Shown piece by piece: positions 41,968 to 53,000 of a stretch of 64,000 bases of DNA. A program made the translations under genes and the position numbers. A model generated the notes under the pieces. That model saw only the letters and a program-made list of their open reading frames with translations. It made no database searches and was not told the DNA's origin. Source of the stretch: Diprion similis (lineage: Eukaryota > Arthropoda > Insecta > Hymenoptera > Diprionidae); the NCBI RefSeq assembly GCF_021155765.1, contig NC_060106.1, forward strand, positions 751,501-815,500, read 5' to 3'. Numbering within the stretch: position 1 is the first letter of the stretch; every line of letters begins with the position of its first letter.

Positions 41968-44900
41968 AGTCATCTTCCGGACTGATATTTTTATTAATTC
42001 ATCTGCGGAACGAATGAAAGATTACAAACAACTTGCGATGTGACGCAAGGCAAAATTTAAACGTACAAAAGAATTGCAAAAAGGAACTAACCTAAAGGTT
42101 AGTGTGTTAAGGTTAGTAAATTGTGTAAATACAATTTCTCCCAAGCTTATACTGAGATGAGATACCTAAGTTTAACATTTTTTATACATGGTAGGACGGC
42201 ACAGTTTTTTTGGATGGGTATACCTTTCAGCTAGAACAAGAATTTGACATATTTATAAATCCGATCAAAGAAAGCTAAACATTCAATTGGAGAAAAAGCA
42301 AAACTAACCTTATATACAGAACATTGAGATGAGAAAGAATATGTCGTCAACCCATTATTTATACGTAGGCACAGTACAGTTGTTAGTCTTTTCCTCCTAA
42401 CCTCCCACTTCTCCATTAGAATTGTTTTAATTAAAATGTATCAAAATTAACGTAATCAGACTGCGTATAAGCGGGACAACGGTCAACGGTCGAAACGGAA
42501 AAGAAACCGAACGGAACAGGTGCCTAGGTCATCGGTTATAAATTCGTAGAGACATGACAGGTTGAAAGACGAAGACACCAGTAAGAATAACAAAGATAGT
42601 GTAGTACAGTCGATAACAAGTGCTAAGCACAGTCAGTAAATTATCTACGGTTTGGGACTGGTGATTAATTTAACGTTTACATCGCTCAGGTGTTCAACAT
42701 CTTGTCCTTAATTTATGGAGTTAGAATGGCTTACAATATTTACCATTTCTAACGACAACCGGTTGTAATATTTGGGTTCAATGTGAAGAATTTTAACATT
42801 GTCAAAATCAAAGTGGTGCTGTAAATTTAAGGCATGTTTGGTAAGAGTGGTTTGATGGTCATCACTATCTTTAAAGTTGTTTTTGTGTTCGTTTAATCTG
42901 ATGTTTAAACAGCGGCTTGTCTGTCCAATATAGACCGGGAGATAGTGACACAAAATATTAGGTCATTTGTACCAGTATGGCGGTTCGTCAGGGGTCTAAT
43001 TACGTAAAGGCAAAAACGAAAATGATGGTCATAGCGCTCGCACCGGCGGCCCAATCGCGTGGGCGTTAATCGAACGCGTCGGATAAATATCGAGTGTCGA
43101 ACGATTTGTTCCACAAAAATGTTTTTATTTTCAGATAGTCGAAAAAAAAAGAAGTAGGCGGTAGCGTAATGCCATACTTCTCGGATGTGACTTACAGCCC
43201 GCCATACCGACGCGAATACATTAATTTAAATAAAACAATTCAACCATTTGTACCAGGCTAATTTTTGCAAAGCTAATCATCGTCGAGTAGCCATTCACGA
43301 AAATCACCTTGCCATACTTTTCCGACAGTTCCCAATGGCCGCCATACCACTGCAAAGGAGAAATTTTTTTTTTTTTCGCCAAATGATTTGTACCAGTATT
43401 GCATTTGAATTTTTGGAAAGTATTTGACAAAATGTGACCGTTATTATTTATCCCATACTTCTAGTAGGGGGAAAAAGTGCTGCCATACTTGAAATACTTA
43501 TTTATTTGACACGTTTTTAAAATACGACTGTAAAATACGTAAAATTATTTTTTACATCATGGCATCATTATATTCTCGTCATTTGGATGCAATTGTACCT
43601 AAAAAAAATTATTACAGATTGTAAACATCGGGCGGATGACTGTCGGACTTGAGCTAAAAGGTTAAAAAAAAAAAAAAAAATTGACGATTTGTACCAGTAT
43701 GGCATTTCGATTTTTGGAAATTATACTATACAATGTGACCATTATTATATTTGCCATACTTGTAGTAGAGGGAAAAAGTGGCGCCATACTTGAGAAACCT
43801 GATTTTTCGACACGTTTTCAAGGTACAAGACATAAAATGATTTGTTACAGTATGGCATCATTGTATTTGGTTCATTTGGATAAAATTCAACCTAAAAAAA
43901 ATTATCCCATACTATAACTATGGGGCGGAAGACTGTCACACTCAAGCAAGATATGAAAAAAAAAAACACGACGAGCCAAGACCTCTACAGTTGAAGAAAT
44001 CTTTCGAACGGTGGGAGCCGCAGAATATTATCCAACATAACATCTGCTTATAAGACAAGATTGCCGCCACCTAGGTGTTTGAAACTTTGTATTTATATTC
44101 GTTAAACCTCACACTTACAGGAAAAATGAGTGCCATACTGGTACAAATCGTTCGAATTACGAATAAAATCTTGGGATTTTGAAATAATATTGTTCACATT
44201 CGCCACCTCCCACAGGTATGGCATTATCAGACTTCTATTTATGATCATACAGGGAACTGTTAAAAAAAGTTTCAGGGTGGTACAAATCGTTGGCGAAAAA
44301 AAAAAAAATTACTCCTTTGCAGTGGTATGGCGGCCATTGGGAACTGTCGGAAAAGTATGGCAAGGTGATTTTCGTGAATGGCTACTCGACGATGATTAGC
44401 TTTGCAAAAATTAGCCTGGTACAAATGGTTGAATTGTTTTATTTAAATTAATGTATTCGCGTCGGTATGGCGGGCTGTAAGTCACATCCGAGAAGTATGG
44501 CATTACGCTACCGCCTACTTCTTTTTTTTTCGACTATCTGAAAATAAAAATATTTTTGTGGAACAAATCGTTCGACACTCGATATTTATCCGACGCGTTC
44601 GATTAACGCCCACGCGATTGGGCCGCCGGTGCGAGCGCTATGACCATCATTTTCCTTTTTGCCTTTACGTAATTAGACCCCTGACGAACCGCCATACTGG
44701 TACAAATGACCTAATATTTTGTGTCACTATCTCCCGGTCTAATATACGGTTTTCCACAATTTTTGCATGGGATCATACACACTACATTCGATTGTTTTTC
44801 TAAAGATAATCTGTCTTCACCAGAGTCAAACCAATGTCGAAGGTCGTTTACATTTTTTCCAACAAATTTTAAATTGTATTTCTTAAATGTTGTATTTAAA

Positions 44901-45715
44901 CTTTCAAATAATCCAGCAACATAAGGTATCAAAACAAACGTTGTTACATCATTGTTATCAACCAAAATTGGTGACGATATATTGTCCTGTTGTCGGACTT
45001 GAACATATCTTTTGTTGATGACTTTATGTAATAAACCAGAAGGGTAATCATTCTTGATAAGAACGTCTGTTATTAACTTTAAGTTGTTAATGTGGTCACA
45101 ATCATTAGCTAACTTAATACCTCTGTCGACAAGATTAATGATCGTACCAATTTTATAAGACCTCGGATGATGAGAGTTGAAGTTAAGATAGCGTTGTGAC
45201 TATGTAGGTTTTTGATACCAGTTAGTCACAATGGTGGACGAGTTGGTAATAATGATCATATCCAGAAAATTAATCATGTTATTGAGCAAGATTCTAAAGT
45301 GAACTGTAGACGAGGATGAAAACCGTTGAATGTATTGAGTAATGAACCAACTGACTGTCTAGGCACTGCCGTTAAAATATTATTGACATACCGATAGTAA
45401 AACGGAAGGTTGAATGGTAGTTTGTTAATACAACAAGATTCTAAATCATCCATAACTACATCAGCTAGTAACGGCGATAAAGGAGAACCCATAGGTAACC
45501 CGAAAGATTGTGCGTAAATCGTATCATTGAACTTGAATATCGAGGCATCAAAACATATACGTAATGCAGATAGCATTTGTTCTAGCGGTATCGCTATGTT
45601 AGATTTTAAATTATCCCAACGTTTTTTAATTGCGTCGATAGCCAAGTTCAATGGAACGTTCGTGAACAGCGATACAAGATCGGGAGAAACGAGAATGTAA
45701 TCCGGTGGTACATTG
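41968..45715 (-). mobile_element. Penelope-like element copy 2 (minus arm of an inverted pair)
   Basis: The RT (45715-45274) reads PPDYILVSPDLVSLFTNVPL and GLPMGSPLSPLLADVVMDDL. Its catalytic box is YVNN instead of YVDD. The linker holds two blocks (ISSPILVDNNDVTTFVLIPY near 44950). The GIY-YIG endonuclease is split by the foldback element at 42932-44740; its parts are CKNCGKPYI (near 44760) and SRCLNIRLNEHKNNF (near 42900). The noncoding 3' region extends to 41968, where homology with copy 3 ends. It is dead. The 5' side is cut at the junction 45715/45716. Confidence 0.85.
42932..44740. mobile_element. 1.8-kb foldback-type DNA element
   Basis: Long inverted arms of about 450 bp (42932-43385 and 44290-44740) start AGACCGGGAGATAGTGACAC. 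A 5-bp AATAT duplication flanks it (42927-42931, 44741-44745). The middle holds two ~300-bp direct repeats (about 43382-43660 and 43683-43960). Short motifs TTTGTACCAG and GCCATACTT recur many times on both strands. No transposase. Confidence 0.85.
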
Positions 45716-46461
45716 ATCGATCTTACGTACACTTTACAACAACGAGTGAACAATCTTGCGAACCTATGGGTACAACAAAACTTCATCCCGGCTCAACAAA
45801 AACGGTTAATTTTCACAAATAATAGTGTGCCAGCGAGAACATAAATGGTTTACCTAAAATCCACAAACCTGATATTCCTGTACGTGTTATTGTTTCTTTT
45901 ATTAACAATCCTACCTATAAACTCGCAAAAACGCTCAATTCTTGGATCAAAAGTAGTTCAACTAGACCGTTATCATACATTAAAGATAGTTTTGAATTAG
46001 TTGACGCTATTAGAGGTTTTGTTTTACCACCTGATTACATTCTCGTTTCTCTCGATGTTGTATCGCTGTTCACGAACGTTCCATTGAACTTGGCTATCGA
46101 CGCCATTGAAAAACGTTGGGATGATTTAAAATCTAACACAGCGATACCGCTAGAACAAATGCTATCTGCATTACGTATTTGTTTTGATGCCTCGATATTC
46201 AAGTTCAATGATACAATTTACGCACAAACTTTCGGGTTACCTATGGGTTCTCTTTTATCGCCGTTACTAGCTGATATAGTTATGGATGATTTAGAATCTT
46301 GGTGTATTAACAAACTACCATTCAACCTTCCGTTTTACTGTCGGTATGTCGATGATATTTTAACGGCAGTGCCTAGTCAGTCAGTTGGTTCATTACTCAA
46401 TACATTTAACGGTTTTCATCCTCGTCTACAGTTCACTTTAGAATCTCGCTCAATAACATGA
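45716..46461 (+). pseudogene. Penelope-like reverse transcriptase, copy 3
   Basis: Open from about 45826 to the TGA at 46459-46461 apart from the early slip near 45840. Motifs are YILVSLDVVSLFTNVPL, TFGLPMGSLLSPLLADIVMD and the catalytic CRYVDDILTAV with both Asp kept. The frame stops before the linker, so RT and endonuclease no longer form one chain. Confidence 0.8.
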
Positions 46462-46760
46462 TCAATTTCTGGATATAACCGTTATTACCAATTCGTCCAT
46501 GGTTAAGATAGCGTTGTCGTACATGGTCACAACGCTATCTTAACTTCAACTCTCATCATCCGAGGTCTTATAAAATTGGTACGATCATTAATCTTGTCGA
46601 CAGAGGTATTAAGTTAGCTAATGATTGTGACCACATTAACAACTTAAAGTTAATAACAGACGTTCTTATCAAGAATGATTACCCTTCTGGTTTATTACAT
46701 AAAGTCATCAACAAAAGATATGTTCAAGTCCGACAACAGGACAATATATCGTCACCAATT

Positions 46761-47204
46761 TTGGTTGATAACAATGATGTAACAACGTTTGTTTTGATAC
46801 CTTATGTTGCTGGATTATTTGAAAGTTTAAATACAACATTTAAGAAATACAATTTAAAATTTGTTGGAAAAAATGTAAACGACCTTCGACATTGGTTTGA
46901 CTCTGGTAAAGACAGATTATCTTTAGAAAAACAATCGAATGTAGTGTGTATGATCCCATGCAAAAATTGTGGAAAACCATATATTGGACAGACAAGCCGC
47001 TGTTTAAACATCAGATTAAACGAACACAAAAACAACTTTAAAGATAGTGATGACCATCAAACCACTCTTACCAAACATGCCTTCAATTTACAGCACCACT
47101 TTGATTTTGACAATGTTAAAATTCTTCACATTGAACCTAAATATTACAACCGGTTGTCGTTAGAAATGGTAAATATTGTAAGCCATTCTAACTCCATAAA
47201 TTAA
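46761..47204 (+). CDS. GIY-YIG endonuclease part of Penelope copy 3 (open)
   Basis: 147 open codons with the start internal to the original protein. CKNCGKPYIGQTSRCLNIR is the GIY-YIG core with its upstream Cys pair. RLNEHKNNFKDSDDHQTTL and HFDFDNVKILHIEPKYYNRL complete the domain (conserved Arg, His and Glu). In Penelope-like elements it nicks target DNA and is fused to the RT. Here it is separated by the break near 46461. The same stretch is recognisable in copy 1 and copy 2. Confidence 0.8.
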   Translation: MVDNNDVTTFVLIPYVAGLFESLNTTFKKYNLKFVGKNVNDLRHWFDSGKDRLSLEKQSNVVCMIPCKNCGKPYIGQTSRCLNIRLNEHKNNFKDSDDHQTTLTKHAFNLQHHFDFDNVKILHIEPKYYNRLSLEMVNIVSHSNSIN

Positions 47205-47461
47205 GGACAAGATGTCGAACACCTGAGCGATGTATACGTTAAATTAATCACTAGTCCCAAACCGTAGATAATTTACTGACTGTGCTTAGCACTTGTTATC
47301 GACTGTACTACACTATCTTTGTTATTCTTACTGATGTCTTCGTCTTTCAACCGGTCATGTCTCTACGAATTTATAACCGATGACCTAGGCACCTGTTCCG
47401 TTCATTTTCTTTTCCGTTCAGACCGTGAACCGTTGTCCCGCTCATACGCAGTCTGATCACG

Positions 47462-48643
47462 TGTTACGTTCTGAGAGGAACGCCACGAGTCGATTATGAT
47501 TCACTGCGTGATTTTGGTTAATCTCTTGACTTACGTAGTTGATGTACGGAAATCTGCTGATCAGCTCCTCAGCTCTTCTCGTTCGGCTTAATTAATTCTG
47601 AGAGTTTGTAAGGTAATTAGGCTCGTGCCAACCATCACTATGCGTGATTAAAATAATTCTCTTTACACAACACTGACATTTAAAATGAACATTTATTAAT
47701 AATCAACAATCTCCTTCAACTTCTCAGTTGTCGAATTTACAATGGTTTATAAACTGGTGTTTTGCTTATCACTATCACAACTGTTTTTAAATCTTCGAGG
47801 TTCTGAGTTTGATTTTATTCACCGAGTCTAAACTTTTTTATGATTTCTGGATCAACTCTGTTCTAAAGTTGTTCTGCTTTCTATGATGTCTAAAACTGTT
47901 CTGATTTAATTTGAATAAGGGTTGAGAAAAGAGGTGGAAAAGGCGGGAGGAGTTCGAAAGGGTTACAGTTTCTCGCGGGTCTAGGATGATTGGATAAGGA
48001 TATCAATTAATATGGGGTTAAGGTTTCTGATTAGTCCGTAGGATCTTGGCGGGGAATTAGCGTGAGATGGTTGGTTTAGAAAGCAAGCGGCGATACGCTA
48101 ATTGGCCGCGTGATCATTAAATAAGGGCGCTATTCCTAATTCTGAGAATAAAGGCTTCTTCATCTGAGAGCTATTCATGATTTCTCTTCCCACGTTTCCT
48201 CTGTTTAGTCTACTCGACTATTTTTATTGAGTGATAATTGCAAGTGATTATTGACTTGAATTATTGCAGGTGTTTATTACTTTGAATTATAACAAGTGTT
48301 TATTGCCCTGAATTATTGCAAGTGTTTATTACTTTGAAGCATTGCAGCTGCGATCGTAAATTAAGGGATTTATTTGAAAGCTAATGTTGAAAAATATAAC
48401 GGTCAAATGTGAGAAAAATATATGTACCATATATGTATATAAGTTTAGCTGATGAAATAACGGTTAATATAGCGTAGAGAACTATCGATGTAAGAATATT
48501 GCACGTTATGATTATAATTGTGAATGTCGGTATTAGTCTAAGAACTACGGGTAAGAGCTCCTAAAGCTCTTCTATGGTAACTGCACATCGGTAATGTAGG
48601 ATACAGAGAGGGTGTCCCCGTGGATACCGGCTGGCACGTAACA
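47462..48643. repeat. Solo LTR, 1182 bp
   Basis: Begins TGTTACGTTCTGAG, ends GGCTGGCACGTAACA, with a CACG duplication (47458-47461, 48644-48647). Copy 2 of the Penelope pair has the matching uninterrupted site near 42447, which confirms the insertion. Not obviously similar in sequence to the other two solo LTRs. Confidence 0.87.
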
Positions 48644-49846
48644 CACGTTAATTTTGATGCATTTTAATTAAAACAATTCTAATGGAGAAGTAGGAGGTTA
48701 GGAGGAAAAGACTAACAACTGTACTGTGCCTACGTATAAATAATGGGTTGACGACATATTCTTTCTCATCTCAATGTTCTGTATATAAGGTTAGTTTCGC
48801 TTTTTTCCAATTGAATGTTTAGCTTTTTTTGATCGGTTTTATAAATTTGTCAAATTCTTGTTCTAGCTGAAAGGTATACCCATCCAAAAAAACTGTGCCG
48901 TCCTACCATATATAAAAAATGTTAAACTTAGGTATCTAATCTCAGTATGAGCTTCGGCGAAATTGTGTAAAGGTTAGCTTCTTCTTGCAATTCTTTTATA
49001 CGTTTAAATTTTGCCTTGCGTCACATCGCAAGTTGTTTGTAATCTTTCATTCGCTCCGCAGATGAATTAATAAAAATATCAGTCCTGAAGATGACTGTAA
49101 TTTTAGATGCCAAATGAACAGCTATTCTTTTCTTTTTTTACTTGGTTTTTTTTTTTTTTGAAGGTGCTTTTCTTTTCGATGCATTGGCCGTCAAATTCTC
49201 TTTATTTGAATCATCAGCACAATAACTGAGTTGAGCAGCTTTTCGCCTCTCTTGGGTCTGTCGATTTTCTCGTTTATCATTCTTGTTAGATTGTTTCGAA
49301 ATGAAATGCATCCGAGTGGTCAAAAAGAAGCGAACGATGTTATGTGTCAAACGATCCTGATGCTTTGAACAACCAATCAATGGTATTGGTGATAAATCCA
49401 GATGATTCTTGGTGATTTGAAAAATTGTGTCGATGTTCAATTGCTGGATACTGAGTGTGTCCAAGGTTGCACGTTCAAGAACAGATATTAGATTAAAAAG
49501 TTGTTGTAAAGGATGCAGTAGGTACCCCTTAGACTTTATTTCGATGAGCTTGTGACTCTCTGGAATGTCTTCAGTGGCAGGCCACTGCAAAGTCGCTATA
49601 CACTCGTATTGCACGTTCGGGACTGGTGAAATTCATGGAATACTGCAAAGCGTTTACATTTACGCGCTATGTACCCAGAAATATATGCTAACACATAATC
49701 TGATGTTCCTTGCTAGTAATAGTCGTGTTCTTCTAAAACTGCAACTGCATTGCTAAGTACATCTGTATCCATCCCTCTATCAATTATTATGTCGAGCTGT
49801 GCTATCCATTGAGCTTTCCTTTCGTCAGTGTCAGTAATATCTTTTA

Positions 49847-50091
49847 TGTTGGATAAGGTGTAAAAAAAAAACACAAGAAACGAAGTGAACGAAAAAGAAA
49901 TATGTATTTTATAAGAGAAAAAAGGTTTTGCGCGTGTTCGATCAAACTTGTCGCAAGAGACTGAGATAGAGCGAGCAGCGCAGTGCTCGTATCAACTGAG
50001 AGAGAAAAGTAACTATACAGCAAGAAAGTGACTAGAGAACAGTCTCTGCGCATGAGCATACAATCGCCATTATACGGCGCCTTTTTCAACA
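49847..50091 (-). repeat. Copia B 3' LTR
   Basis: On the sense strand it begins TGTTGAAAAAGGCGCC and ends ACCTTATCCAACA. Its first bases supply the last Cys codon and the TGA stop of the polyprotein. Confidence 0.93.
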
Positions 50092-53000
50092 CTCCCACTC
50101 GCCGTATACATTCGTTACGTTCAAACTCTCAATATTTTTTATAAATTTGTCTCTCGTTAGTGGCTTAGTAAGAACGTCCGCCAGTTGTTCATCACTAGGC
50201 ACATATTTCACTGCAACGATCCCCGATTCACTCGCCTCTCGAATGAAATGCAGCTGGACATCAAAGTGCTTTGTTCTAGCATGTACCTCCGGATTTTTTA
50301 TCATTCTTAAGGTGCTTTGATTGTCGATGTACAACGGTGTTGGATCATGTGACTCTTCGTTAACATCTTTGAGCAATTGTCGGATCCAACAAGCCTCACG
50401 TGCTCCTTCACAACCTGCTGCATACTCTGCCTCGGTGGTCGACAATGTGACCTTTTTTTGTCTCTGGCTGCGCCAGGTCACTGGTCCACCTCCCATAATG
50501 AACACAAAACCGGTTGTTGACTGACGTGTTTCCATGCCGGCGAAGTCCGCATCTGTGTACCCAGTCAGTGGCGTCGCAGACTCATAAACAATTCCAAGTT
50601 CAGGAGTCGCCTTTAAGTATCTCAGTATACGTTTGACTGCTGTAACTTGTTCGACACCCGGGTTCTCCAGAAAACGGCTTGCGGCTCCCACTGAAAACGC
50701 AATGTCCGGTCTGGACACCAACGCTGCATACAAGAGCGATCCTACCGCTTCACGGTATGGAAAACTCACTGATTTTTCACTTTGGTTCTTCACAAGCTTC
50801 ACACTCGCATCAGCCGGTGTGCTCATCGGGACTGCGTCTCCCAGGTTGAACTTCAACACCAACTTCTCGACATACGCTCGTTGTCCGATGCTGATGCTCT
50901 TCTTTACCCGGTCTCTTTTAATCTCCATGCCCACGTAGTACTGGCAATCACCAGTGGTCATTTCGAAGCTTCTCTTCATGTAGCTCAGCAGTTGGTCGAT
51001 CGCTTCACTGCTCTTGGATAGCACCAAACCGTCGTCTACATAAAGCAGCAAATATAACTTGTTTCCGCCGATTAATCCACAGAATACGCACGGATCTGCT
51101 GTGCTCGGTTCCAAATTGAACTTCTTCAGGCACCTCGTAAACGTCTCGTTCCATGCTCTGGAGGCTTGTTTCAGTCCATACAGGGCTTTCTTCAGGCGAC
51201 ACACCAGTTTCTCGTTGGCGACGTTGAGTCCCTTCGGGGGCTCCATGAATATCTCTTCTTTTAGATCACCGTTAAGAAACGCCGTCTTGACGTCGAACTG
51301 AGCGATCTCCAAGTCTTTTCTCGCTGCAAGGCACAGCATGATTCTTACCGAGTCATATCTCACGACGGGTGAAAAAACTTCGGTGTAGTCTACTCCCTCA
51401 CGCTGAGTGAAGCCTCTTGCAACCAAGCGAGCTTTTGCTTTGACTTCGGTGGTGCCTGGTATAGGTTTTACCTTGTAGACCCACTTACATGTAACGACGT
51501 TCCGTCCAGACGGTCGTGGCACAAGTTCCCAAGTCTCGTTCTTCTCCAAGGCCTCGAGCTCTTCATTCATCGCTTGCTTCCATTTCACCGCATCCTTGGA
51601 GCTGACTGCTTCTTCATACGTACTAACTTCCTCGATGATGGCGCTATTACCCGTTGCTTCATATCGGTCTGGCTCATATACATAGGGTCGCAGATTGTAC
51701 CGACTTTCGTCCTCAACCGCTTCATTGAACTCTTCCGAGGTCGTTGATTCTCCATTATTTTTGTTCTCAACAGTTCTCTCGCTTCGTTGATGAACTTCTT
51801 CTTCGCTCTCCGCATCGCTGACGTCGACTTCCTTCAGTTCTGCCTCCTCTGACAACCTTGTGGTGACGTCCTCGTCAAATCTTACGTCACAGCTGACGAT
51901 CACTCTCTTCTTTATCGGGTCGTACAGTCGGTAGTTTTTTGTTGTCGATTCGTAACCCACGAGATAAACCTCTTTCGCTCTCGGATCCCACTTCTTTCTT
52001 CCAGTCTCTTTGGGAACGTGGACGTATGCTTTTGTACCGAAAACTTTGAGATGGCTTAGATTAGGCTTCGCACCGAACCATTGCTCGAAAGGTGTCTTGC
52101 TCGTGTCGCGAGAGTTCGGAGTTCTGTTCAGGATATATACGGCGGTTCGAACCGCTTCGGGCCACAAGCTTGTCTGGAGTCCACTCGCTAGCAACATCGT
52201 CCTCGCTGATTCTTGAATCGTTCGATTTTCTCGCTCTACACGCCCATTCTGCTCTGGCGTGTAAGGAGACGTGCGTTCGTGCGATACACCCTTCTCTCGT
52301 AACATTTTTCCAATTCTCTCGTTGACAAACTCTAGTCCGTTGTCCGTTCGAATGGATTTTACTCGTCGTCCAGTCACGACTTCCACCGCTGCAAGCTGAT
52401 CACCAATTTTGCTGCTGACGTCAGACTTATGAGCGAGGAAGTAAACGTAGCGGAAGCTCGTGGCTTCATGTTTGAACACCAGGAGGTATCTGTATCCTCC
52501 CACTGACGTGACACTCATTGGGCCACAAACATCTGCATGAAGTCTCTCACCAGGCTGACAATCGCGTTCCTCTGCTGATGGGTGAGAGACTCGATGCATT
52601 TTTCCCACAGCACAATCTCCGCAGAAAAATTTATTTTTATCCGACAGAGATACGCCATCCACAACGTTATTCTTCGCCATGTCTTTAATCACATTCACAC
52701 CCAGGTGTCCGAGTCTTTCATGCCATCTACGAAGCGGTGCCACCGTTGCACTGTTCCCCACTGTTTCCTTTTCGAAACGAAACCCCAATCGATACTGATT
52801 TAGGTTGTCCTTGATGCCAATCACAGCCACCTTTCCATCCGGGTATCGCAACTCACAGTCATGCTCTCTTTCAACCATCACAAACCCACGCGAGGTTACT
52901 GTGCCGGTTGAAAAAAGGTTTGGTCCGAGACCAGGCACATACTGCACGTTCTCCAGAACACACGCTTCCCAACTTCTGCCATTCCACATTGACGTATGTA

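Larger units (their letters stand above)
45716..49096 (+). mobile_element. Penelope-like element copy 3 (plus arm of an inverted pair)
   Basis: Extends further 5' than copy 2: LANLWVQQNFIPAQQKRLIF, then after a one-base slip GLPKIHKPDIPVRVIVSFI. RT, linker, endonuclease and the same 3' region follow, ending at 49096. A 1182-bp solo LTR interrupts the 3' region. It joins copy 2 head to head at 45715/45716. Confidence 0.85.
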
